Assembly: GCA_964508975.1 (NCBI GenBank)
Contig: CAZDVQ010000017.1
Location: forward strand, 12,202-76,201
From: CAZDVQ01 sp964508975
GTDB taxonomy: Bacteria > Bacteroidota > Bacteroidia > Chitinophagales > Saprospiraceae
DNA length: 64,000 bases
Reading direction: 5' to 3'
Shown here: piece by piece, positions 51,236-59,838 of the stretch
Numbering within the stretch: the stretch's first letter is position 1
Layout: every line of letters begins with the position of its first letter
Translations under genes and position numbers: made by a program
The notes under the pieces: model-generated
The model's input: the letters and a program-made list of their open reading frames with translations, nothing else
Databases searched by the model: none
What the model was told of the DNA's origin: nothing

Positions 51236-53398
51236 CTATTTCCCCGTCTTCGGGTAAACTATATTCAACTCGTCTACCAGGTGTTTCGCCCCGGCCAGTT
51301 TGTCCATCACGAACAAGATGTAGCGGGTATCCACCATAATGTTGCGGCAAATACTGCGGTCGTAATTGATATCGCTCATCGTACCTTCCCAAACGCGGTC
51401 AAAGTTCAAGCCCACCAGGTTGCCATAAGCATCAATGGCAGGACTACCTGAGTTACCGCCCGTGGTATGGTTAGAACCCAAGAAACACAGGGGAACTTTA
51501 CCCGTTTCGTCGGCGTAAGGACCGTAATCTTTGCGTTCGTACAAATCGAGCAATTCCTTGGGCAAGTCAAATTCGTAATCGCCGGGGATGTACTTGTCAA
51601 CAGCGCCGTCCAGGTAAGTTTTAGGCGTGTAACAACGACCATCCTCGGGCTGAAAACCCTCTACCTGACCGTACGTTACCCGAAGTGTAAAGTTGGCGTC
51701 TGGATAAAAACGTTTGTCAGGGAAAAGCTCCATTTGCGCACGCATGTACACGTTTTGCAAAGAATCGATGATGGTATTATGTTTGGTCAAAACAGGTGTA
51801 GCCTTTTGTGTCATCAAGCTTTGCCACTGGTCGAAAAACATATAGGCAGGGTCTTTTTTCAAAGCCGCAACGGCCTTGGCAGGTTCTTTAACCAGTATAG
51901 CTTCTAGGCTTTTCAAATTGCCCAGAGCTGTTTTCTTGTACATACCTGCCACAAATTTCAGTACGGTAGCTTCTGTTTTTGTTTTGAGCAAGGCAGCGGG
52001 CATAAATTTATCTTGAATATCTTCCCGGTAAATCCAAATCAGTTTGGCGGCCACTTCTTGGTCAATAGCATGGTTGTAATCCTTGTAAAACTCCTCCAAG
52101 GTACCTTTCAAATCGTCTTTAGCTTTGGTGTAACCTTCCACGCCTTTTTTCTCGAAAGCGTCTACCAGTTTTCGGATATTGCCCATGTTGGCCAGTAATT
52201 CCACGTTGCGTTTGGCAATCTCGTTGAAGTACTCCATCACTAGAGCTTCTTCCGATAAAGCTTTATAGTGCTGGTTAAACTGCTCGAACAACCCACCGTA
52301 AGGCGTCTTCTTCTCTTGCGCACGTTTGGTAAATTCTGCTTCAAAGCCGCGTTTGCGACCAAGCGCGTCAGAGCGGTAAAGGCCTTGGTTCTCACCGATC
52401 CATTTTTTCCAGTAGTTGGCTACGCGAGCGTATTTAGAGGCGTATTGAATTTTGGTAGCCTCATCTTGACGCATGTATTTATCAATGATTTTCAAGGCAT
52501 TATCCCTGATTTTAATACGAGCAGGATTGGTTTTCTCCATCAATTCCTCCACGGCTACCGACGAGAGGTATTGGTTGGTGCGACCCGGGAACCCGAATAC
52601 CATCGTGAAATCGCCTTCGCTTACGCCATCTAAGGAGATTGGCAACGAGTGTTTAGGCGTAAAGGGTTTATTGTTGGGGCTATAATCGGCTGGCTCGTTA
52701 TTAGGGCCAGCATAAATACGGAATAGCGAGAAGTCGCCAGTATGCCTTGGCCAAACCCAGTTATCAGTATCTGAGCCAAATTTACCGATAGATTCTTGCG
52801 GCGTACCCACTAGGCGCACATCGTTATACTTGGTGGTAAAAAAGGCAAAGTACTGGTTACCGGCATAAAACGGCCTGATAATCAATTCGTTAAACTTGCT
52901 CAACTGGAACTGTGCCCGATACGCCTTGATGTTGGCATCAATTTTAGCCTGGCGTTGCGCCATGGTCATTTTATCGTTCACGCCTTCCAGCGCGATGGTA
53001 GTTATATCCTCAATACGGTCGATAAACTGTGCAAAAAGACCAGGGTTTGGCAGTTCCTCGCTGTGATTTTTAGCCCAGAAACCGTTTTTCAGCAAGTTGC
53101 GGTCAACCGAGGAATGCGACTGGATATTGTCGTAACCACAGTGGTGGTTGGTCAGCAGCAGGCCTTTGGTCGAGATAACCTCGGCGGTGCAAAAACCGCC
53201 AAAATGCACGATAGCATCTTTCAGCGAGCCTTTATTCACGCTATAAATATCTTCGGCAGAGATTTTCATACCCATCGACTGCATTTCGGCCTCGTTGAGC
53301 GACTTCAAGAAAATGGGCAACCACATCCCTTCGCCAGCAAAACTGACACTCAGGTGGCTAATCAACAGTAAAAACGCAGTAAGGATTCTTTTTGACAT
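51236..53398 (-). CDS. S46 family dipeptidyl-peptidase (DPP7/DPP11-like)
   Basis: 720 residues from the ATG at 53398, where MSKRILTAFLLLISHLSVSFA gives a signal peptide. The catalytic His is in LLTNHHCGYD (near residue 86) and the nucleophile Ser in TTGGNSGSPAIDAYG. The segment FDRVWEGTMSDINYD lies near the S1 specificity position, and its context looks closer to DPP7 (hydrophobic P1) than to DPP11 (acidic P1); this is by eye only. S46 enzymes are periplasmic and feed dipeptides to asaccharolytic or proteolytic Bacteroidota. It has its own promoter and a shared terminator. Confidence 0.93.
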   Translation of the reverse strand: MSKRILTAFLLLISHLSVSFAGEGMWLPIFLKSLNEAEMQSMGMKISAEDIYSVNKGSLKDAIVHFGGFCTAEVISTKGLLLTNHHCGYDNIQSHSSVDRNLLKNGFWAKNHSEELPNPGLFAQFIDRIEDITTIALEGVNDKMTMAQRQAKIDANIKAYRAQFQLSKFNELIIRPFYAGNQYFAFFTTKYNDVRLVGTPQESIGKFGSDTDNWVWPRHTGDFSLFRIYAGPNNEPADYSPNNKPFTPKHSLPISLDGVSEGDFTMVFGFPGRTNQYLSSVAVEELMEKTNPARIKIRDNALKIIDKYMRQDEATKIQYASKYARVANYWKKWIGENQGLYRSDALGRKRGFEAEFTKRAQEKKTPYGGLFEQFNQHYKALSEEALVMEYFNEIAKRNVELLANMGNIRKLVDAFEKKGVEGYTKAKDDLKGTLEEFYKDYNHAIDQEVAAKLIWIYREDIQDKFMPAALLKTKTEATVLKFVAGMYKKTALGNLKSLEAILVKEPAKAVAALKKDPAYMFFDQWQSLMTQKATPVLTKHNTIIDSLQNVYMRAQMELFPDKRFYPDANFTLRVTYGQVEGFQPEDGRCYTPKTYLDGAVDKYIPGDYEFDLPKELLDLYERKDYGPYADETGKVPLCFLGSNHTTGGNSGSPAIDAYGNLVGLNFDRVWEGTMSDINYDRSICRNIMVDTRYILFVMDKLAGAKHLVDELNIVYPKTGK

Positions 53399-53468
53399 AG
53401 TAATTTGTTTTGGCGCGGGCCTAAGCCACAGCACGATTTGGATAAAATTCAACAGCTTGTCTAGGTGG

Positions 53469-53500
53469 CAAAGTTAAACCATGCCTTTGGGATATGCAAA
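53469..53500 (-). promoter_or_regulatory. promoter of the S46 peptidase gene
   Basis: On the minus strand TTTG (53500-53497), 20 bp, TAACTTTG (53476-53469). It lies 70 nt upstream of the ATG. Confidence 0.65.
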
Positions 53501-53513
53501 TGTAGGTGAGCGT

Positions 53514-53541
53514 TGAAAGTTAATAGTTCATAGTTGTTTTT
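53514..53541. repeat. short heptanucleotide array (AGTTAAT/AGTTCAT type)
   Basis: AGTTAAT, AGTTCAT, AGTTGTT, then a T/G run. Confidence 0.5.
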
Positions 53542-53600
53542 TGGGGGCACCGAAATCTACCAACTATAAACTTATACCGCCTCTATATTGTTGATGCAAC

Positions 53601-54254
53601 ATGGAAAACTACACCGCTCTCGTTATCGGCGCAACTGGCGCAACTGGAAAAGCCTTGGTCAATCAACTGCTAGACGACCCTCAAGTAAGCCAATTACACA
53701 TTTTCGTCCGCAAGGCTATCGAACAGGAAAACCCTAAATTACAGCAACACTTGGTTGATTTTGACCAGTTGGACAACTGGAAACACTTGCTCAAAGGCGA
53801 TGTGCTGTTCTCGGCCCTGGGCACTACCCTCAAACAAGCGGGAAGCCAAGCAGCACAATATAAAATTGACGTGAGTTATCAACTGGATGTGGCCAAAGCA
53901 GCGGCCGATAATGGCGTTCCTAAATACGTGCTGGTATCAGCTTATGGCGCCAACCCAAACTCGAGGATTTTTTACTCGCGCATGAAGGGCGAGCTGGAAG
54001 AAGCGGTGAAAGGATTAGCCTTTCAGCAAGTACATATTTTCCAGCCAGGCATGTTAGACCGCGGCCCTGCCGATAGCCGGGCCGTTGAAACCTACGGCAT
54101 AAAGGTCTTGAACCTGTTGAACAGCCTTAGCATCCTGAAATCGCAGCGGCCCTTACCCGTAGCGGTGTTGGCCGAGAAAATGCGCAAGGTGGTAGCGCAA
54201 ACAGCTAGCCCAAAAGTACAGGTACATGTGCTGGATAAGATTTTTAGTCTGTAA
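53601..54254 (+). CDS. NAD(P)H-binding oxidoreductase-like protein
   Basis: 217 residues of an atypical short-chain dehydrogenase fold. The dinucleotide-binding GATGATGKALV is at residues 10-20; further features are VLFSALGTTLKQAGSQAAQYKIDV, YVLVSAYGAN and the YSRMKGELEEAV segment, where YxxxK occupies the SDR active-site position. This pattern is shared with HTATIP2/TIP30-like and NAD(P)H-binding proteins with uncertain substrates. It has no adjacent pathway partner. Confidence 0.87.
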   Translation: MENYTALVIGATGATGKALVNQLLDDPQVSQLHIFVRKAIEQENPKLQQHLVDFDQLDNWKHLLKGDVLFSALGTTLKQAGSQAAQYKIDVSYQLDVAKAAADNGVPKYVLVSAYGANPNSRIFYSRMKGELEEAVKGLAFQQVHIFQPGMLDRGPADSRAVETYGIKVLNLLNSLSILKSQRPLPVAVLAEKMRKVVAQTASPKVQVHVLDKIFSL

Positions 54255-54257
54255 GTA

Positions 54258-54290
54258 TTGTCGCCCAAGCACTTAATATCCGTACCTTCG
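54258..54290 (+). promoter_or_regulatory. promoter of the pseudouridine synthase gene
   Basis: TTG at 54258-54260, 22-bp spacer, TACCTTCG at 54283-54290 (one mismatch to TAnnTTTG), 26 nt before the GTG start. Confidence 0.45.
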
Positions 54291-54316
54291 CGGCTTCAAT
54301 AACGAGCTCCTACCCC

Positions 54317-56002
54317 GTGGAACCATACAACAGGCCAGCGCATTTCATCGATTTCAAATCGGCTATTCAAGGCATTGAACTGCCCGAAAAGTTTACGTTT
54401 CCCTTTTATTACGAGCCGCACCCGCTAGCGGCACTCGCGGCGCAGGAGCTTCAACAATACTACCTCCAAGACCCAGACCTGCTGCATAACTTTGGTGTGG
54501 ACAACGATTCCGAAGGTGTGGGCAAGATGTTTGGCGTACTGGTGGTGCAAGAACCTTCGGGGCAGTTAGGTTACATCGCCGCTTTTTCGGGCAAGTTAAT
54601 CGATGGCAACCAAACGGGCATATTTGTGCCGCCCGTTTTTGATATACTGGATGAGGAAGGCTTTTTCCTGAAAGGGCAAGATGAAATTAACCCGATCAAC
54701 AAGGCCGTTGAGGACTTGGAAAAAGACCCTGCATTCCTGGCCGCACAAACCCAAGTTACCGCCATGCATGCCGAAGCCCAAGCGGCTATCGAGGCGTTTA
54801 AGCAAGAGATTAAACAGGCCAAAAAAGAGCGTGATGCCATGCGCACGCTGGCCAAAAGTGGGTTTAGCCCTGAAGATATCGTACGTACTTTGGCGAGGCT
54901 AGACCAAGAAAGTATCAGCTACCAGCTCCGGCTGAAAGATTTAAAAAAGCATTGGGAGTACCGCATGGCCGAGGCCCAAGCCAAGCTCGACGCTTTCCAG
55001 CAGGAATTGGATGCGCTGAAAGAAAGTCGGAAACGGAAGTCGAACGCCCTGCAACACCTTATATTTGAGCACTATACCTTCTTGAACCAAAGGCGGGAAT
55101 CCAAGAGTTTGTTCGAGATTTTTGAAGTGCGCGAGGATGTGACACCACCCTCGGGCGCAGGCGAGTGCGCGGCGCCGAAGCTGCTGCAATACGCCTTTTT
55201 GAACGGCCTGAAACCCATTGCACTGGCCGAGTTTTGGTGGGGCCGTTCGCCAGCCTCAGAAGTGCGGAGGCATTTGCATTATTACCCCGCTTGCCACGGT
55301 AAATGTGAGCCCATTTTGAAGCATATGCTGCAAGATATGCCCTTGGACGACAACCCTTTGCTGGTGAACCCAGCCTTGGGCAAAACCTTGCCCGTGGTGT
55401 TTGAAGATGATCAGTTAGTGGTGTTGAACAAGCCTGCCGAGTTTTTATCGGTACCCGGCAAGCAGATCGACGACTCGGTGTATTCCCGGATGCGCATCAT
55501 TTACCCCGATGCCTCAGGGCCATTGATTGTGCACCGTTTAGACATGTCGACATCGGGTTTACTGGTGATAGCGAAGACCAAAAAAGCGCACCAAGTGCTC
55601 CAGAGCCAGTTTATCAACCGACGGATTAAAAAGAGTTACATTGCCTTGCTGGAAGGCATCGTGGAGGCCGATAGCGGCGAAATAAACCTTCCGCTACGGG
55701 TTGACCTCGACGACCGGCCACGCCAATTGGTGTGCTACGAGTACGGCAAACACGCTTTGACCAAATATGAGGTCATCGAGCGCAAGGATGGCCGAACAAG
55801 GGTACGGTTTTACCCCATCACGGGTCGCACGCACCAGCTTCGGGTGCATTCGGCGCACCCTTTGGGCTTGAATGCTGCCATCGTGGGCGACGATTTATAT
55901 GGCCAAAAAGCTGATCGACTGCACCTGCACGCCGCCATGTTGGAGTTTAAACATCCCAGCAGCGGGGCCTTGATTCACTTGGAGGTAGAACCGGAGTTTT
56001 AA
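54317..56002 (+). CDS. RluA family pseudouridine synthase with long N-terminal extension
   Basis: 561 residues with a GTG start at 54317 (MEPYNRPAHFIDFKS). The C-terminal third is the catalytic domain: VVFEDDQLVVLNKPAEFLSVPG, VHRLDMSTSGLLVIAKT with catalytic Asp409, RRIKKSYIALLEG, and FYPITGRTHQLRVHSAHPLG. The first 330 residues are an extension found in a long RluA subgroup of Bacteroidota and Proteobacteria, including a coiled coil (about 150-245), KLLQYAFLNGLKPIALAEFWWG and a Cys/His cluster (HYYPACHGKCEPIL) that might bind zinc. It isomerises uridine in rRNA or tRNA; the site is not predictable. Confidence 0.92.
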   Translation: MEPYNRPAHFIDFKSAIQGIELPEKFTFPFYYEPHPLAALAAQELQQYYLQDPDLLHNFGVDNDSEGVGKMFGVLVVQEPSGQLGYIAAFSGKLIDGNQTGIFVPPVFDILDEEGFFLKGQDEINPINKAVEDLEKDPAFLAAQTQVTAMHAEAQAAIEAFKQEIKQAKKERDAMRTLAKSGFSPEDIVRTLARLDQESISYQLRLKDLKKHWEYRMAEAQAKLDAFQQELDALKESRKRKSNALQHLIFEHYTFLNQRRESKSLFEIFEVREDVTPPSGAGECAAPKLLQYAFLNGLKPIALAEFWWGRSPASEVRRHLHYYPACHGKCEPILKHMLQDMPLDDNPLLVNPALGKTLPVVFEDDQLVVLNKPAEFLSVPGKQIDDSVYSRMRIIYPDASGPLIVHRLDMSTSGLLVIAKTKKAHQVLQSQFINRRIKKSYIALLEGIVEADSGEINLPLRVDLDDRPRQLVCYEYGKHALTKYEVIERKDGRTRVRFYPITGRTHQLRVHSAHPLGLNAAIVGDDLYGQKADRLHLHAAMLEFKHPSSGALIHLEVEPEF

Positions 56003-56003
56003 C

Positions 56004-56033
56004 GGAGTTGATAGTTTATTGTTGATAGTTTTT
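56004..56033. repeat. heptanucleotide repeat array (GTTGATA type)
   Basis: GTTGATA, GTTTATT, GTTGATA, GTTTTTG, running straight from the stop codon of the pseudouridine synthase gene into a GC-rich element. Confidence 0.7.
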
Positions 56034-56133
56034 GGGGCCTCCGCCGCGATGCGGCGGCGCACCCTTCCGTGGTTCGCGTTGCTCCGTGCTTCGCACCCGC
56101 GCCTACGGCGCGGCACTACAGGCTGCTAGGCCA
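56031..56133 (+). repeat. GC-rich palindromic intergenic element, copy 16
   Basis: TTTGGGGCCTCCGCCGCGATGCGG ... TTCGCGTTGCTCCGTGCTTCG ... GCCTACGGCGCGG ... GGCTGCTAGGCC. Starts 29 bp after a stop codon. Confidence 0.8.
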
Positions 56134-56140
56134 GATTTTA

Positions 56141-56171
56141 GATGTGAGTTGTAAGATGTGAGTTGTAAGCG
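56141..56171. repeat. heptanucleotide repeat array (GATGTGA/GTTGTAA type)
   Basis: GATGTGA, GTTGTAA, GATGTGA, GTTGTAA: two perfect 14-nt double units. The reverse complement of the units in the array at 18407-18441. Confidence 0.8.
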
Positions 56172-56242
56172 GTTTTGTAGAGACGCACGATTTGTGCGTC
56201 TCCGGGAAACCCAATATCATAACGGCACGGACACAATGCCCG

Positions 56243-56376
56243 TCGCGCTAGCTGGCCGTAGGGCGCCCGCACCAGCGGGCGGTGCGTAGCACGGAGCAGC
56301 GCGAACCCCGAAGGACAGCGGCGGCGCGTAGGTAGGGGCGTATCACATACGCCCCGTGAAGCGGCGCAGCGCCCAA
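56243..56376 (-). repeat. GC-rich palindromic intergenic element, copy 17 (reverse orientation)
   Basis: CGTCGCGCTAGCTGGCCG ... GGTGCGTAGCACGGAGCAGC ... GTATCACATACGCCCC ... GCGGCGCAGCGCCCAAA. It lies in the 478-bp gap before the BNR-repeat gene. Confidence 0.78.
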
Positions 56377-56480
56377 AAAAAGATAAAATGAAAAATGGCA
56401 AAGTGAATAAATGACTACGGCCAACATATGAAACCCAATATTTAACCTATATTTGGCCATCCATAACTAATGTACGACCA

Positions 56481-59400
56481 ATGAAATACCGCACTACCCT
56501 ACTCTTACTGATTATTTGCAGCATTACCCTACTGGCCCAAAAGCCCAAACCAGTGGATACCGATTATGATTCGTTGTTTTTCAGCGGACTACAATACCGC
56601 AATATCGGTCCGTTTAGGGGTGGCCGAAGCACGGCCGTTTGTGGTATACCCGGCAACGACCGAACCTTTTACTTTGGTGCCACGGGCGGTGGCGTTTGGA
56701 AAACCTCGAACGGTGGTTCAACTTGGCATAATATTTCAGATGGCTTTTTCGGCGGCTCCATTGGCAGCCTGGAAGTTAGCCCATCCGACCCGAACGTGAT
56801 TTATGTAGGCGGTGGCGAAAACACCGTGCGCGGCAACGTGAGCCACGGCAACGGCGTGTGGCGCTCAGACGATGCTGGCAAGACCTGGAAACACATGGGC
56901 CTAGCGGATAGCAGGCATATTATGCGCATACTAATACATCCACAAAACCCTGATATCGTGCTGGTTGCAGCGCTGGGTCACCTGTATGGCCCTAACCAAG
57001 AACGCGGCATTTACCGAAGCGTGGATGGTGGCAAAACTTGGCAACGTACCTTGTTTATCAACGACCAGGTAGGTTTCTCGGATTTGAGCATGGACCCTAC
57101 CAACCACCGCATCATGTTTGCTGGCTCATGGCGGGTAAAACGGACCCCATACAGCTTGGAAAGTGGCGGTGAAGGCAGCGGCCTTTGGAAAAGTACCGAC
57201 GGCGGTATCAGCTGGAAAGATATTACCAAGGCTCAAGGTTTACCTAAAGGCCCCATTGGCATTGTGGGTGTAAGTTGCTCGGGTGCGCAAGCTGGCAGGG
57301 TCTGGGCCATCATCGAAGCACCAGAGGGCGGCCTTTTCCGCTCAGACGATGGCGGCGAACACTGGACTAAAGTAAACAGCGACGGCGATATCAGGCAACG
57401 GGCCTGGTACTACAGCAAGGTATATGCCGACCCAAAGGACCCCGAGCTGGTATATGTACTGAATGTTGAACTGTTGATATCAAAGGACGGCGGCAGAACT
57501 TTTAAAGATATTACAACCCCACACTCCGACCACCACAGCCTTTGGATTGACCCACAAGAGCCCCAACACCTGTTGGTGGCTGACGACGGCGGCGCACAGG
57601 TGAGCTTTGACGGTGGTAAGATATGGTCGAGCTACCATAACCAACCCACTGCACAGTTTTACCGCGTAACCACCGATGACCATTTCCCTTACCGGATTTA
57701 CGCTGCCCAACAAGACAACTCAACCGTGCGCATCTTGCACCGCAAAAAAGGCTGGGGCGGAATTGGCGAGGACGAATGGGACGAAACGGCCGGCGGCGAA
57801 AGCGGCTGGATTGCCCCCGATCCGAACGATAACGATGTGGTGTATGGCGGCTCGTACATGGGTTACCTGACCCGTTACAACCATCGGACCGAGGAGTTCA
57901 GGGCCATCAACGTTTGGCCAGAGGAGTGTATGGGTTACGGGGCCAAGGACTGTAAATACCGCTTCCAGTGGAACTTCCCGATACTGTTCTCTAAACACGA
58001 CAAAAAGCAACTGTACGCCGCGGCCAACGTGTTGTTCAAAAGCAATAACGAAGGGCAAAGCTGGGAAGCCATAAGCCCAGATTTAACCCGCAACGACACC
58101 AGTAAAATGGGACCATCGGGCGGGCCAATCACCAAGGATAATACAAGTGTGGAATACTACGGGACTATTTTTGCCGTAGCAGAATCAGCCACGCAACGGG
58201 GCGTTATTTGGGTAGGTACCGACGATGGCCTGATACAAATTACCCGCGACGGCGGGATGTCGTGGGAAAATATAACCCCACCGACAAAGCTGCTACCAGA
58301 GTGGAGCCAAATCAACTCGATTGAAGCCGACCCATTCCTGCCAGGCGGTTTATACGTAGCTGCAACAGCCTACAAAAGCGACAACTTTAAACCTTACCTG
58401 CTCCGGACCAAAGATTTTGGTCAAAGCTGGGAAAAGATTACCAAAGGTATTGACGAAAGCCATTTTACCCGGGTTATTAGAGCCGACCCCGAGCGCAAAG
58501 GCTTGCTATATGCCGGTACAGAACAGGGCATGTACATATCTTTCGACGATGGAGCTAACTGGCGGCCATTCCAGCTAAACTTGCCCATTGTACCCATTAC
58601 CGATATTTGCATCAAGCAAAAGGACTTGATTGTAGCTACCCAAGGCCGTAGTTTATGGATACTGGACGATTTGAGCCCCGTGCATCAATACTCTAGAAAC
58701 ATTGAGCAACAGCAAGTGACCTTGTTCAACCCACGTCAAGCCTGGCGTTTGCAAGGCGGCGGTTGGGGCGATGCTGAGCGTGGTAAAAACTTATCTGGCG
58801 GGCCTATCATCGACTTTTTCATCCAAGATACCACCGGCATAAGCGACAAGCTTTATTTGGATATACTAGACAACAAAGGTCAGTTGATTAAGCGTTACAG
58901 CCGGGAAGGTAGTTTTCCCGAGCTAAAAAAGCAGCGCATGTTGGAAACCTTCAACTTTAAAGCAGGTTTGACCCGCTTTAACTGGAATATGCGCTACCCC
59001 GATGCCGAGCGCTTCGATGGGATGATCATGTGGGGCGGTGGTACCAGTGGACCGCTAGCGGTACCCGGCACGTACAAGGCAAAATTGGTGTTTGGGAAAG
59101 ACTCTTTGGAAACATTGTTCCAGTTGGTGAAAGACCCAAGACTAAGTGCCAGCCAAGCAGATTTGCAAGCACAGTTCGACTTCTTGATTTCAGTCCGCGA
59201 CAAACTGAGCGAAACGCATAAAGCCATCAAGCAAATTCGACAGGTGCGTACGCAGTTAGGCGAATGGCAGGCCAAACTAGACAGCAAGGCACATGAAGCG
59301 ATTATAACCAAAATTAAAGACCTGAGCAAACAACTAACCGAGATTGAGCAGAACCTGTATCAAACCCAAAACCGAAGTGCCCAAGATCCACTGAACTTCC

Positions 59401-59612
59401 CGGTGAAGTTGAACAACAAACTGGCTACCGTTGGTAGTGCTACGGCCTGGGGCGACTTCAGGCCTACGGACCAGTCGTTGGAAGTAAAAGCCCAAGTCAG
59501 CCAAGCCATTGATGTAGAACTAGCAAAACTGAGCATTATATTGCAAAACGAAATACCTGCTGTAAACAAATTGATTTACGATGCAGCGGTGCCTGCTATC
59601 AAAATTGAGTAA
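56481..59612 (+). CDS. secreted BNR/Asp-box repeat protein (sortilin/VPS10-like)
   Basis: 1043 residues. A signal peptide (MKYRTTLLLLIICSITLLAQ) precedes two beta-propellers made of Asp-box repeats; examples are SNGGSTWHN, DDAGKTWKH, VDGGKTWQR, TDGGISWKD, DDGGEHWTK and DDGANWRPF. The repeated GPFRGGRSTAV start and ALGHLYGPNQERGIYRS segment are typical of a widespread Bacteroidota family annotated as glycosyl hydrolase or VPS10 domain protein. The last 300 residues form a beta domain (FNFKAGLTRFNWNMRYPDAERF) and a helical region. Despite the annotation in databases, no glycosidase catalytic residues are evident. It is likely periplasmic or at the surface. Confidence 0.9.
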   Translation: MKYRTTLLLLIICSITLLAQKPKPVDTDYDSLFFSGLQYRNIGPFRGGRSTAVCGIPGNDRTFYFGATGGGVWKTSNGGSTWHNISDGFFGGSIGSLEVSPSDPNVIYVGGGENTVRGNVSHGNGVWRSDDAGKTWKHMGLADSRHIMRILIHPQNPDIVLVAALGHLYGPNQERGIYRSVDGGKTWQRTLFINDQVGFSDLSMDPTNHRIMFAGSWRVKRTPYSLESGGEGSGLWKSTDGGISWKDITKAQGLPKGPIGIVGVSCSGAQAGRVWAIIEAPEGGLFRSDDGGEHWTKVNSDGDIRQRAWYYSKVYADPKDPELVYVLNVELLISKDGGRTFKDITTPHSDHHSLWIDPQEPQHLLVADDGGAQVSFDGGKIWSSYHNQPTAQFYRVTTDDHFPYRIYAAQQDNSTVRILHRKKGWGGIGEDEWDETAGGESGWIAPDPNDNDVVYGGSYMGYLTRYNHRTEEFRAINVWPEECMGYGAKDCKYRFQWNFPILFSKHDKKQLYAAANVLFKSNNEGQSWEAISPDLTRNDTSKMGPSGGPITKDNTSVEYYGTIFAVAESATQRGVIWVGTDDGLIQITRDGGMSWENITPPTKLLPEWSQINSIEADPFLPGGLYVAATAYKSDNFKPYLLRTKDFGQSWEKITKGIDESHFTRVIRADPERKGLLYAGTEQGMYISFDDGANWRPFQLNLPIVPITDICIKQKDLIVATQGRSLWILDDLSPVHQYSRNIEQQQVTLFNPRQAWRLQGGGWGDAERGKNLSGGPIIDFFIQDTTGISDKLYLDILDNKGQLIKRYSREGSFPELKKQRMLETFNFKAGLTRFNWNMRYPDAERFDGMIMWGGGTSGPLAVPGTYKAKLVFGKDSLETLFQLVKDPRLSASQADLQAQFDFLISVRDKLSETHKAIKQIRQVRTQLGEWQAKLDSKAHEAIITKIKDLSKQLTEIEQNLYQTQNRSAQDPLNFPVKLNNKLATVGSATAWGDFRPTDQSLEVKAQVSQAIDVELAKLSIILQNEIPAVNKLIYDAAVPAIKIE

Positions 59613-59773
59613 GCGTGTGTTTGGACTTTAGCTTCCGGCGAAAAACAGCTCTTTTCGGATGATTTTTGCTTTAAAAAATAGTTGTGTAGCCCCACTATGC
59701 GTCCATTTTTTAAAGCAAGCTCATCAAAAAATAGCTCGTTTTTCACTCGAAACCCAAAATCCAAACATACTCT
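59612..59773. repeat. 162-bp element with terminal inverted repeats, copy B
   Basis: Inverted relative to 11394-11556 and sharing most of its length: TTGGACTTTAGCTTCCGGCG, AAAAACAGCTCTTTTC, GCTTTAAAAAAT, the inner GCGTCCATTTTTTAAAGC, AAAATAGCTCGTTTTTC and TCCAAACATACTCT. One end has drifted (GCGTGTGTTTGGA), the other is intact. It starts at the very stop codon of the BNR gene. Confidence 0.88.
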
Positions 59774-59838
59774 AAGCGAAACGTACGTTGAACAATTATT
59801 ACAAAATCACGTAATTGAATGAATGAGTAATCTTGCGC

